Source: Yinghuangia elevatio (GTDB lineage Bacteria > Actinomycetota > Actinomycetes > Streptomycetales > Streptomycetaceae). Taken from it: a DNA stretch of 45,898 nucleotides. The DNA is taken from NCBI RefSeq assembly GCF_040649515.1, contig NZ_JBEZFP010000071.1:1-45898 (forward strand), in the 5' to 3' direction. The notes under the pieces were generated by a model. It did not search any database. It was not told the DNA's origin and worked only from the letters and a program-made list of their open reading frames with translations. This document shows positions 1 to 9,035 of the stretch, in pieces; within the stretch, counting starts at the first letter, position 1; each line of letters begins with the position of its first letter. The position numbers and the translations under genes were made by a program.

Positions 1-40
1 GGTCAGTTCGCCACACAGCGCCCTGACCCCGCCGACGTCC

Positions 41-3000
41 CTACGGCTTGTTCGCCGCGGTCGGCACCTCGCCGATGTGCTCCGCCTCGGCCGGCTGGAC
101 CGACGGCTGCCCGTCGTGCGTGAAGGCGATTCCGTACAGCGTCGGCGCCACCGCGCCGTTGCCGACGAGCTCCACCTTGTACTGCAGGAACCGCGACCCG
201 CCGCCGACCGTGCTGCCGGAGGCGCCCAGGTCACGCCACTGCGTCCAGGTGGCGTCCGGCACCGCCTTGCTGCCGGTGCGCACCGAGACCTTGAGCGACG
301 TGCCCTGCGGCAGGTCCGCCTGCCAGGTGGCCTGGAGCCAGTTGACCATCTGCGACGCGTCCAGGACCTGGGACGTGTAGCCGCCGGCGGTCTGCTTGTC
401 GCCGTCCTTCACCTGCTTGACCCGCAGCGGGATCCGGTCGGTGAGGGTGTCCCGGGCCGCCGGCGTCATCGCGGGGAGCTGGGCCTTGATGTCGGCGACC
501 TTCGTGCCGTCCACCGAGAAGCGGAAGCCCTTCCCGTCCCGCTCGACCGTGTAGCTGTGCGGCGCACCGCCCCAGTCGCCGTCGATCTTCTTGTCGGTCC
601 GGTCGCGCCCGCCGACGCCGACCGTCAGCGCGTGCAGACCGTCGGCCCGCCATTCGAAGACCGCCGCGGGGCCGTTGACCGGGTCGCCCCAGCCGGCTAC
701 CTGCGATGCCGGGCCGTCGAAGACCGCCTGGAAGTCCAGGCGCCGTCCGGAGGACGGGGCGAGGCCGACGCCGGCCGCCGTGCCGTCCAGCGTCAGGGCC
801 CCGTCGTCCACGGTGGTGTTGCCGCCCGGGGCGATGGGCACCTGGCCCCACGGGCCGTTGCCGGTGCCGTCCGCGAAGTCCTGTTCGGCCTGGCTGCCGA
901 GGGTCAGGACCCCTGCGGTCTCGTCGACGACGGCTCCCCCGGTACGGGTGCCCGTCGCGAAGGTCGGTCCGGTGTGCTCGGCCACGCCGTACTTCGGCAT
1001 GTCGAACCTCGCCGTCCCGGCCTTCTTGCCCGACCAGCTCGTCTCATTGCCCGCGTCGTCCTTCGACACGAGCTGGAAGGCGTACGACTGCCCGGGCACC
1101 AGCCCGGTGACGACCGCCTTGTGCGTGGTCACCGGCTCCTGGTCGTCGGCCGCCACGCGCATCTGCGCGGCGCCCTGGCCCACCACGACCTTGGTCGTCG
1201 AGGGCTCGTCCGTCTTCCACGTCACCACGGCGGTGCCGTCGGGCCACGGGACCACGCTCTGGTCCGTGATCTTCGGGGCCTTCTTGTCCGCCTTCGGCGT
1301 CCTGAACTCCAGCGGCTTCTGCGCCGGGTCCGGGGCGACCGTGGTGCGTCCGGCCGCGTCGACCGAGGTGACGCGGTAGTAGTACGTCGTGTCGGGCTTC
1401 AGCGCGCCGACCTCGACGCGGTGCTCGCCGGCGCTCTCCGCGACGTCCTTGACCGGCGCGAGGGCGTCGGCCTTCTCGCCGAGCGCGACCTTCGTCGTCG
1501 ACGGCGTGTCCGTGGTCCACGAGACGTCGGCGGTGCCGTCCTTCTGCGGGTCGACCGCGAGGGTCTGCACCTGCGGTGCGGCCAGGGCCGCGGTGTAGGT
1601 GGCGGTGTAGGCGCCGGAGACGCCGTTGAAGACCGCGTACTCGATGCCCTTGACGGTCTTCTCGGAGAACGGCACCGGTACGCCGCCGCGGGTGAGTCCG
1701 CTGAGCGTCTGCCCCGACGGGCCCGCGGTCGGGATCATCGTCATCAGGTTGGCCGCCGCCGCGTTCGCGTTGACCGTGAAGGTGACGTTGTTGCCGGTGC
1801 GGGTCAGCCCGGTGATGGACGACTGGTTGCGGCCGTCCGTCCACTCCAGCAGCTGCTTCGCCGAGACAACCGGTACGCCCTTGGCCTTGGCCGCGGCGAT
1901 GACGGCGTCCTGGATGGTGATCTGGTCCACCGCGTCACAGGTGCCGGTCGTGTTGGCGAGCCTGTTGTCGAGGTGGTTGTTGAGGGTGATGGCCGCGTAG
2001 AAGCCCTGGCTGCCCTGGGCGCGGTCGACCATCGTGTTGAACTGCGTCGGGTACGTCTGGCAGAACTCGTCGTGCAGCTGCGTCGCCGCCTGGTACACGT
2101 CGATCATCGTGCCGTTGGGGTCCGCGAACCGCATCGGCATGCCCGAACCGGTGTAGTAGCCCGGCGCGTTCTTCATGAGCGGCGAGCCGTACGAGTTCGA
2201 CCACACGTCCGGCAGGTAGTAGTAGTTGGTGTCCATGCGCACGCCGTTGGCCAGTTCGACCGTGGCGTTGGTGCTGTAGTCGGGCCACGTCATGCAGTGG
2301 GTCCGGCTGGTGGTCGGCGTGTAGCCGTACTTGCCCTCGAAGTCGCCGAGGCTCGCGGTGAACGCGTTGGTCAGCGTCGACTGGATGACCGGCTGCGGGG
2401 TGTTCGGGTTGACCCCGACGCAGTGGCCGTTCTCGGAGACGTGGCGGCCGACCTCGTAGCCCTGCGTGCGCCAACCGTTGACGGTGGCGGAGGACGCCTC
2501 GCCGTCCGCGTCCCAGATGTAGAAGGTGCCGCGCATGCAGCGCCAGTTCTTCACCCAGTCGGCCTGCGTGAGCGCGCCCGTGCATGCGGGGTCGCTGTTG
2601 GCGTTGTACTTGCTCACGCGGTCGGTGATGCCGAGCTGCGGGGTGTTGTGGTGGTCACCGGTCGACACCAGTACCGCCGGGTGCAGGTCGGGTGTCGCGG
2701 ATCCGGCCTTCCCGGGGAAGTACCAGAAGCGCGGTACGGGTGCCTTGTCGCGGTTGGCCTTCTCGATGACGTTGGCGAGCAGCCGCTGCTGCTCGTCGGC
2801 CTGCGGCACCTCGACCCGGTTCAGGTCGATCCAGTCCCGGTAGAACATGTCGGTGGAGCGGAGGTTGTCGGTGAGGGTGTCGTTCTCCTTGTTGGCCTGC
2901 GCCGGGTTGCCCTGACGGGTCAACACGACGGACTTGGCCAGGTCGAAGGCGAACGCCGTGACGGTGCCGCTCCCGACGGTCCGCTGGGTGACGGCCGGCT

Positions 3001-5293
3001 TGCCGACGCCGGTGGGCTCGGCTGCCCCGGTACGCCGGAACAGCTCCGCGATCACGGTGGTCCCGGCCGCGGGCGTCCACTGGTCGGCGTTGCCGTGGTA
3101 CTGGATGGCCCGGTCCGCGTAGATGCCCGCTCCGGGTCCGGTGGTGTCCTGCACCTTGAGGTACTGGTCGCTCAGCACACCCGCGCTCGAGGTCAGCCCG
3201 GTGAGCGCGGACAGCGTCGCGCGCGGGCGCATCGTGATCAGGTTGCCGCCGTTGTTGACCCAGGTGGTCAGGGCGGTGATCAGGGTCGGGCTCGGGTCGA
3301 GGTCGCCGAGGACGACCGTCGTGTACTTGTTGAGCTCGGTCGGGTTCACCGCGCCGATGTCCAGCGTCGTGAAGGAGTTGAGGCCTTCGGCGCGCAGGAT
3401 CTCGCTGTAGTAGCAGGCGTACGGGTTGGCGTTCGACGTCACGACCAGGATCGGCCCGGCGTTCGGCGACGAGCACGGCGCGGGCGGCGGTGCGGCCCCC
3501 GTGGTGAAGTTCCAGGTGGCGCCGGTGCCGTTGTTCCCGGCCAGGTCCTGGAAGTTGCCGAGGGTCAGGGTGTACTGCGTCGAGTACGCGAGGGGCGCGC
3601 TCGGCTTCAGCAGCACCTGCGTGGGCTGCGCCGGGTCGTCCAGCTCCAGCGTGGCGGGCACGGTGGTCGCGCCCTGCTTGAGGGTGAAGCTGATCGTCGC
3701 GGGCTTGACCGCCTCGCTGAAGTCCACCTCGGGCTGGATGGCGATCGGCACGCCGGTGTCGTTGGGCAGCGGGTTGCGGTTCGCCAGGACGGGCGCGACG
3801 GTGTCCGTGCCGTCGGTGTCGAACAGGACGTCGACCCAGTAGTTGCTGTTCTGGTAGCTGTCGGTCGGGAACGTCGTGCCGCTGGCGTACTTGTAGACGC
3901 CGTTGGGCGCGCCGCCGACGCTCGCCGGCGCCACGATCTTGGCGTTGCCCGCCGACTGACCGGAGAAGAAGCCATTGGCGTACGCGTAGTTGCCGCTCAT
4001 CGTGTGGTACGACGCGATGTACGTCGTATTGGCGGTCACCGCAACGGGGTTCGCCAGGTTGACGGTCTTCCAGCCGGACCCGCTGAGATTGGTGACGTTG
4101 TCGACGCCCGCGATGCGCGCGCCCGCAGTGTTCCACAGGCTGACCGTGAAGGGCCCGGTGTTGGCCGAGCTCTTGTAGAACTTGATCGCCTTGATGAAGC
4201 CGTTCGCCGTGGTGTGGAAGCGTACGCCCAGCTCGTTCGGCGAGTCGTCGTTGTTCGGCGTGGCCACCGGCTCGCTGCCGGTGAAGATGCTGAACGTCGA
4301 CGTCGAGGGCGGGGTGGCCGCGGTGGTGAACGACCACGTCTTCGGCGCCATCGTGTTGCCGGCGGCGTCCTTGGCCCCGCTGACGGTGGCCGTGTAGACG
4401 GTGGACACGGCGAGGTTGGCGGTCGGGGTGAAGGTCGCCGTCATGGTGCCGGCGTCATATGTCCCGGTGCCGGCCACCGTCGAGTTGTCGGGCTTCTTGA
4501 GCTCCCACGCGACGGTCGCGGGCTGCACGGCCTCGCTGAAGGTCGCGCTGAGGCTGGAGTTGACCGGCACGGCCGTCGCGCTGTTGGCGGGCGACGTCGT
4601 GGTCACGGTCGGCGCGGTCGCGTCGACGCCGGGCTCGAACACCGGGTCGACCCAGTAATTGCTGGCGTTCCACGAGTTGTTCGGCATGACCGTGCCGCCC
4701 GCACCGGCCTGGTACACGCCGTTGCCCTGACCGCCCCCGCTCGCGGGCGCGGTCAACTGCTCACTGTCGAACACCTGGTTGAAGAAGCCGGTGGTCGCCG
4801 TGTAGCGGCCGTTGGGCGCGAGGTAGGACGCGATGTATGTCGTCCCCGCCGTCACGTCGACCGGGGCGGCGAACATCTGGGTCTGCCACCCGGACGCGGT
4901 CTCGTTCGCGAACGTCACCTGCGTGGCGGTGCCCGTGGTGGTGTTCCACAGGTAGCCCTTGTGCACGCCGGTGTTGGCCGGGTCCTTCCAGAACTTGACG
5001 CCGAGCACACGGCCGTTGACCTTGGGCGTGAACCGCACGCCGAGTTCGACGGAGATGGCCTCGCTGTCCGGCCCGATGCCCGGGTTCGTGGTCCCGAAGA
5101 GGGAGCACGGGTTGCAGGGCGCGGCCTGTGCGGACAGCGGTGAGAAGAGCGTGAACAGCAGCGCCGCGACCGCCGCGAGGGCCGTCGTGACGCTCGACAG
5201 GGCCGCGGCCTTCTTCCGACGCGAGCGGAAGGGGCCGAAGGCCCGACGGGGTCTGAGGGTTCGGGAACGCGGCGGCGCGTGGCGGCGTGCCAT
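41..5293 (-). CDS. Giant secreted modular protein: DUF4082, Ig-like, deacetylase-like barrel, FnIII
   Basis: This is a 1750-residue exported protein. The N-terminus is Arg/Lys-rich with a hydrophobic stretch at about 36-57 ending in AQA, a typical Sec signal. Modules in order: DUF4082 (about 70-220), Ig-like Big_5 (227-325, ending WSFTT), DUF4082 (345-492), Big_5 (500-598, ending WNFTT), a class I glutamine-amidotransferase-like fold (612-790), and a region resembling a NodB-type deacetylase barrel (about 870-1180). That region has STGDHHN at 877-883, HVSENGH at 951-957 and SRTH at 996-999. Two FnIII-like domains and a LamG-like beta domain follow. The ATG has AGGAG eight bases upstream. No LPXTG or terminal membrane anchor is visible. 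The role is unknown; binding or modifying surface glycan is inferred from the modules and from the neighbouring polysaccharide genes. The domain names are recognised from sequence style and were not searched. Confidence 0.85.
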   Translation of the reverse strand: MARRHAPPRSRTLRPRRAFGPFRSRRKKAAALSSVTTALAAVAALLFTLFSPLSAQAAPCNPCSLFGTTNPGIGPDSEAISVELGVRFTPKVNGRVLGVKFWKDPANTGVHKGYLWNTTTGTATQVTFANETASGWQTQMFAAPVDVTAGTTYIASYLAPNGRYTATTGFFNQVFDSEQLTAPASGGGQGNGVYQAGAGGTVMPNNSWNASNYWVDPVFEPGVDATAPTVTTTSPANSATAVPVNSSLSATFSEAVQPATVAWELKKPDNSTVAGTGTYDAGTMTATFTPTANLAVSTVYTATVSGAKDAAGNTMAPKTWSFTTAATPPSTSTFSIFTGSEPVATPNNDDSPNELGVRFHTTANGFIKAIKFYKSSANTGPFTVSLWNTAGARIAGVDNVTNLSGSGWKTVNLANPVAVTANTTYIASYHTMSGNYAYANGFFSGQSAGNAKIVAPASVGGAPNGVYKYASGTTFPTDSYQNSNYWVDVLFDTDGTDTVAPVLANRNPLPNDTGVPIAIQPEVDFSEAVKPATISFTLKQGATTVPATLELDDPAQPTQVLLKPSAPLAYSTQYTLTLGNFQDLAGNNGTGATWNFTTGAAPPPAPCSSPNAGPILVVTSNANPYACYYSEILRAEGLNSFTTLDIGAVNPTELNKYTTVVLGDLDPSPTLITALTTWVNNGGNLITMRPRATLSALTGLTSSAGVLSDQYLKVQDTTGPGAGIYADRAIQYHGNADQWTPAAGTTVIAELFRRTGAAEPTGVGKPAVTQRTVGSGTVTAFAFDLAKSVVLTRQGNPAQANKENDTLTDNLRSTDMFYRDWIDLNRVEVPQADEQQRLLANVIEKANRDKAPVPRFWYFPGKAGSATPDLHPAVLVSTGDHHNTPQLGITDRVSKYNANSDPACTGALTQADWVKNWRCMRGTFYIWDADGEASSATVNGWRTQGYEVGRHVSENGHCVGVNPNTPQPVIQSTLTNAFTASLGDFEGKYGYTPTTSRTHCMTWPDYSTNATVELANGVRMDTNYYYLPDVWSNSYGSPLMKNAPGYYTGSGMPMRFADPNGTMIDVYQAATQLHDEFCQTYPTQFNTMVDRAQGSQGFYAAITLNNHLDNRLANTTGTCDAVDQITIQDAVIAAAKAKGVPVVSAKQLLEWTDGRNQSSITGLTRTGNNVTFTVNANAAAANLMTMIPTAGPSGQTLSGLTRGGVPVPFSEKTVKGIEYAVFNGVSGAYTATYTAALAAPQVQTLAVDPQKDGTADVSWTTDTPSTTKVALGEKADALAPVKDVAESAGEHRVEVGALKPDTTYYYRVTSVDAAGRTTVAPDPAQKPLEFRTPKADKKAPKITDQSVVPWPDGTAVVTWKTDEPSTTKVVVGQGAAQMRVAADDQEPVTTHKAVVTGLVPGQSYAFQLVSKDDAGNETSWSGKKAGTARFDMPKYGVAEHTGPTFATGTRTGGAVVDETAGVLTLGSQAEQDFADGTGNGPWGQVPIAPGGNTTVDDGALTLDGTAAGVGLAPSSGRRLDFQAVFDGPASQVAGWGDPVNGPAAVFEWRADGLHALTVGVGGRDRTDKKIDGDWGGAPHSYTVERDGKGFRFSVDGTKVADIKAQLPAMTPAARDTLTDRIPLRVKQVKDGDKQTAGGYTSQVLDASQMVNWLQATWQADLPQGTSLKVSVRTGSKAVPDATWTQWRDLGASGSTVGGGSRFLQYKVELVGNGAVAPTLYGIAFTHDGQPSVQPAEAEHIGEVPTAANKP

Positions 5294-5322
5294 CGTCGGT
5301 ACTCCTATGTGGAAGTTCGATA

Positions 5323-5356
5323 CGGGCGGCGGGGCGCCGACGCGGCGCCCCGCCCG
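5323..5356 (-). terminator. Strong GC hairpin between the two giant DUF4082 genes
   Basis: An inverted repeat has an 8-bp perfect stem (5331-5338 with 5344-5351) and a 5-base loop. Five more pairs (5323-5327 with 5352-5356) follow across a 3-base bulge. It lies between the stop of the upstream 1097-residue protein gene and the start of the 1750-residue gene. No U-tract follows, so it may attenuate or stabilise the transcript rather than end it. Confidence 0.45.
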
Positions 5357-5388
5357 AAGACGTGCTGCTCTGGTGGGCCGACCGGCGG

Positions 5389-8300
5389 TCAGCTCGTCGT
5401 GAACGTCACGTCCACCCAGTAGTTGCTGGCGCTCCAGGAGTCGGTCGGGAAGCCCCCGCCGGTGCCCTGCCGGTAGACGCCGTTGCCGCCGGCCGGACCG
5501 GAGGCGAGGGCCTTGACGGGGCCGGTCCCGGCCTGCTGCACAAGGCCGTCCTGGTCGGCGGCGTACCGGCCGACCGGGGCGTAGTACGACGCGACATAGG
5601 TCGTGCCGGCCGTCACCGGGACCGGCGTGTCGAAGGTGACCTGCTGCCAGCCGGTCGCGGTCTCACCCGTGAAGGTCTTGGTCGCCAGCAACGTGCCGGA
5701 CGCCGACCACAGGTGTGCGACGTGTGTGCCGGTGTTGCCGGTGCCCTTGTAGAACCGCACGCCGGTGATCGAGCCGTTGACGGTCGTGGTGAACTTGACG
5801 CCCACTTCGATCGGTATCGACTCGGGGTCGGACGGCGTGCCCGGCACCGTGCCCGAGGGCCAGATGGTGCACGGCGCGCAGGTCGGCGGCGGGGTGGTCC
5901 CGGCCGTGGTGAACGACCAGGTGACCGGGTTCATCGCGACGCCGCCGGTGTCCTTGGCGCCGCTGAGGGTTGCCGTGTAGACGGTGCCCGGCAGCAGGTC
6001 GGCCCCCGGGTCGAAGGTGGCGGTGCGCGTCCCCGCGTTGTACGACGCGGCCCCGGAAACCGTGGAGTTGTCCGGCTTCTTGAGCTGCCACGTGACGGTC
6101 GCGGGCTGCACGTCCTTGTCGAACGTCGCGGTCAGGTTGGACCCGACCGCCACGTTCGCGGCGCCGTCCGCCGGGGTCTTGCCGGTCGGTGCGGGGCCGA
6201 CCGGCGGCGGGGTCGACGAGGTCGTGAAGACCACGTCCACCCAGTAATTGGCGGCGTTCCACGTGGCGTTCGGGAACCCGCCGGCCTCGCGGTAGACCCC
6301 GTTGCCGCCGGACGTACCGCTGGCCGGGGCGGTCAGCGGGGCGCGGGAGAACTGCGCGGCGAAGTAGTTCTCGTCCGCCGCGTAGCGCCCGTTCGGCGCG
6401 AAGTAGGACGCGATGTAGGTCGTGTTCGCGGTCACCGGGACCGGCGCCGAGAACATGACCTGCTGCCAGCCGCTCGCGGTCTCGTTCGTGAAGGTGGCCT
6501 CGGCCAGCTGGGTGCCCGACGAGTTCCACAGGTGGCCGACGTGCGTCCCGGTGTTCTCGGCGAACTTGTAGTAGCGGACGCCGGCGATGTAGCCGTCCCG
6601 GTCCGGCTTGAACTTGACGCCCAGTTCGACCGGGTCGGAGTAGTTGTCCGCACCCGAGCCGGGCACCGTGCCCTCGGGCCAGATGGTGCACGGACAATTG
6701 ACGACCGGCGGTGGACCGCCGCTGCCGACCACGACGTTGACCCCGGCGCCGGGCGTCTCGCTGCGCACGCTGTCGTCGGTGGCCCGGCTCTTGATGGTGA
6801 TCGGGCCGGTGGCCGTCGGCGTGAAGCTGTACGTCCACGACTCGCGCCCGGTGGTCGCCGGGTGCCAGGTGGCACCGTTGTCGGTGGAGATTTCGACGCC
6901 GCCGACCCGCCCGCCGCCGCTGTCGACCGCGGTGCCGGTGATGGTGGTGGCCTGGTTGACCGCGATGTTCTGGCCGGCGACCGGCGCGGTGATCTGCGAG
7001 GTCGGCGGCGTGGTGTCGGCTGACGTGGTGGGCGCGGTCATGCCGGCCATCAGGGTCCCGGGCAGCACGCCCATGTCGGCGAACAGGTTGAGCGTGGCCT
7101 GCTGCACCGCGGTGTCGACGCTTCCGGTGCCGCTGGTGCGGGTGTTGTCCAGGCCCCACGACCACTGGATGGTCCCCGCGCCGAAGACCAGCGCGCCGCT
7201 GGGCGCGCGGTACAGCGTCAGGTGGTGGGTCGCGGTGCCGTCGGCGTACGACGAGCCGTAGTCCTGCAGCATGTCGCCGGATTCGGTGGTCGTGGACAGC
7301 CGGATCATGTTGGCCGGGCGCGCGCTGTTCTCGGTGTCGACGTCCCACTCGTAGCCGAGCAGGCCGCTGCCGAGTGTGGTCTCGGTTCCGGCGGCGAGTG
7401 TCGCGGCGCGGGTGTTGCGCCAGAAGCGCATCTTGCCGTCGGCGCTGTTGACCGTCATGTCGGTGGTGCAGCAGTTGGCCTTGAACTGCTGTCCGGTCAG
7501 CGAGTTCTCCGGCTTGCCGCCGTCCGCGGGCGGCGAGAAGCGCGGGTCGCGCCACGTGCCGGTCCACATGTTCGGGCCCGCCGGGTCGGTCTTGTCGTCG
7601 TCGAGGGTCTCCTTGTAGGTGACGACGGTGCGGTATTCCGCCCCCTCGCCGTTCATGCCGCCGTTCTCCCAGCGGGTCTTCCAGAACAGCTCGTTGCCGG
7701 AGAAGAACGCCAGGTTGACGCCCGCGTCCCGGGCCGCCTCGACGTTGGTGCGCTGCTCGGCCGACCAGTACTCGTCGTGGCCGACGGACAGGAACACCTT
7801 GTGGTTCTTGATCAGTTGGCCGCGGCGGGCGGTGTCGGCGTTGGTGGTGTAGCTGACGTCGTAGCCGTTGCGCTCGAGGAAGCGGATCATCGGGTACTCG
7901 GCGTTGAACAGCCAGTCCTCAGGGTTGTCCCCGCGCGTGGTGAACGGCCGGTTGTAGCTGACCTTGTACGCGCGGCCGACCGGCTGGCCCTCGTAGAGGC
8001 TGTTGCCGCCGTACTCGTTGTACGCCTGCCAGGTGGTGTCCGACGCCTGCATGAACAGCTTCGACGTCGACGCGTCGTCGCGTACGACGAAGGCGATGTG
8101 GCTCGACCCCGTCGTGCCGTCGGTACGGACCAGCTTGGCCAGGTAGTAGCCGGAGACCGACCCCGCCGGAACCGTCCACGAGGCGGACTCGGCCCAGTTG
8201 GAGCAGTCGATCAGGCCGGTGTTGGCGTCGTCGGAGTTGCAGCCGGGCTGGTTCTGCGGCAGCGGCGCCGACGGATTGACCGTGGTGATCTTGCGGGCGC

Positions 8301-8682
8301 CGTTGCCGCCGTAGTAGCCGAGCCGGTAGATGTCGAGGCGGTACCCGGTGGCCGGGGTCTTGACCTTGAAGCGGACCGTCTGTCCGACGTTGACGCTGAT
8401 CTCGGTCGCGAAGCCCTGGATCGAGCTGCTGCCCGAGCCGGTGACGTCCCAGGTGCTGCGGGCGGTGCCCGCCTTGCTGTTCTCGCACACGATCGCGTTG
8501 ACGACCGGTGCGTCGCACGGCCCGGCGCTGGCGCGGCCGGCGGTGGGCAGCACGATGGCCATCGCGCCGAGCAGCGCGAACAGCACGAGATAGACCGGCG
8601 AAACGGTGCGCCCCCGCCACCGCGGCCGAAGTCTGCCCCCAAGTTGCCGGAAACCAGGACGGCGAAATGCCGCGGAATGCAT
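5389..8682 (-). CDS. Secreted DUF4082 protein with N,N-dimethylformamidase-like large domain
   Basis: This is a 1097-residue exported protein. A basic N-terminus precedes a hydrophobic segment at about 29-45 and a possible cleavage site near ASA-G. Residues about 55-545 resemble the C-terminal domain of N,N-dimethylformamidase beta subunit, with the characteristic YRLGYYGGNGAR, LSVGHDEYWS and FFSGNELFWKTRWENGG segments. An Ig-like domain (557-655), DUF4082 (about 665-815), Big_5 (825-920) and a second DUF4082 running to the C-terminus follow. Deamidation of formamide-type substrates is known for the named family. Whether this domain is active here is not shown, and it may act on N-formyl or N-acyl sugars or simply be a scaffold. 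The ATG follows a purine-rich AGGGGT. The gene shares its module set with the downstream 1750-residue protein, 95 bp away, suggesting module duplication and co-transcription. Confidence 0.85.
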   Translation of the reverse strand: MHSAAFRRPGFRQLGGRLRPRWRGRTVSPVYLVLFALLGAMAIVLPTAGRASAGPCDAPVVNAIVCENSKAGTARSTWDVTGSGSSSIQGFATEISVNVGQTVRFKVKTPATGYRLDIYRLGYYGGNGARKITTVNPSAPLPQNQPGCNSDDANTGLIDCSNWAESASWTVPAGSVSGYYLAKLVRTDGTTGSSHIAFVVRDDASTSKLFMQASDTTWQAYNEYGGNSLYEGQPVGRAYKVSYNRPFTTRGDNPEDWLFNAEYPMIRFLERNGYDVSYTTNADTARRGQLIKNHKVFLSVGHDEYWSAEQRTNVEAARDAGVNLAFFSGNELFWKTRWENGGMNGEGAEYRTVVTYKETLDDDKTDPAGPNMWTGTWRDPRFSPPADGGKPENSLTGQQFKANCCTTDMTVNSADGKMRFWRNTRAATLAAGTETTLGSGLLGYEWDVDTENSARPANMIRLSTTTESGDMLQDYGSSYADGTATHHLTLYRAPSGALVFGAGTIQWSWGLDNTRTSGTGSVDTAVQQATLNLFADMGVLPGTLMAGMTAPTTSADTTPPTSQITAPVAGQNIAVNQATTITGTAVDSGGGRVGGVEISTDNGATWHPATTGRESWTYSFTPTATGPITIKSRATDDSVRSETPGAGVNVVVGSGGPPPVVNCPCTIWPEGTVPGSGADNYSDPVELGVKFKPDRDGYIAGVRYYKFAENTGTHVGHLWNSSGTQLAEATFTNETASGWQQVMFSAPVPVTANTTYIASYFAPNGRYAADENYFAAQFSRAPLTAPASGTSGGNGVYREAGGFPNATWNAANYWVDVVFTTSSTPPPVGPAPTGKTPADGAANVAVGSNLTATFDKDVQPATVTWQLKKPDNSTVSGAASYNAGTRTATFDPGADLLPGTVYTATLSGAKDTGGVAMNPVTWSFTTAGTTPPPTCAPCTIWPSGTVPGTPSDPESIPIEVGVKFTTTVNGSITGVRFYKGTGNTGTHVAHLWSASGTLLATKTFTGETATGWQQVTFDTPVPVTAGTTYVASYYAPVGRYAADQDGLVQQAGTGPVKALASGPAGGNGVYRQGTGGGFPTDSWSASNYWVDVTFTTS

Positions 8683-9035
8683 GATGGCGACCCCTACCCC
8701 TAGGACCCGGTCGGGCCCTCTCCCCAGAGCAGCCGGCCGGGCCGCCTGCCGACGTCCCCCACGGGTCCGATTCCGACGGGGGTGAGCGTCGCCGGCAGTT
8801 GCCTGCGCACAGTGTTGCGCAAGAACATCGCTGATGTGGGCACTTCGAAACGGTTGCCCCGCCGAGCGCGGACGCTGGGTAGCATGCCTCCACCGGACCG
8901 GGCCGTTTGAGGGGGCTCTGGGGGCCTGTCCGCGATTCGCCTCACCGCCGCATGTGCAGCCGGGGCGCGGTGGATTTGCAGCCGGAATGCTGAAGTGCCG
9001 ATTTGCCGATGTGCAGCCGAAGCAGTGGGGGGCTC
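8683..9035. other. Divergent intergenic region, DUF4082 gene / epimerase
   Basis: This 353-bp gap holds no convincing gene. It carries a possible plus-strand -10 hexamer TAGCAT near 8879-8884, a TGCGCA motif repeated at 8804-8809 and 8816-8821, and three direct copies of AT(G/T)TGCAGCCG near the epimerase start. It should contain the promoters for both the giant secreted proteins (minus) and the epimerase (plus). No -35 element was clear enough to call. Confidence 0.5.
8952..9020 (+). repeat. Three direct repeats AT(G/T)TGCAGCCG before the epimerase
   Basis: Copies lie at 8952-8963, 8974-8985 and 9009-9020, spaced 22 and 35 bp apart. The last ends 15 bp before the epimerase ATG. They could be operator half-sites or leader elements. 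The function is inferred only from position and repetition. Confidence 0.4.

Noticed and set aside
1..40. End of another gene at the left edge
   Set aside because: Forty bases contain only a short GGTCAG/CTGACC inverted pair, with no frame that can be tied to a known protein.
77..5143. Very long plus-strand open frame (about 1688 codons) opposite the giant DUF4082 gene
   Set aside because: Its translation is Arg/Gly/Val-rich with no domains, and it is the expected antisense shadow of a high-GC gene. The minus strand has a signal peptide, named domains and a ribosome site.
41..8682. Sortase or exosortase anchoring of the giant secreted proteins
   Set aside because: Neither C-terminus has LPXTG or PEP-CTERM-like features, nor a terminal hydrophobic helix.
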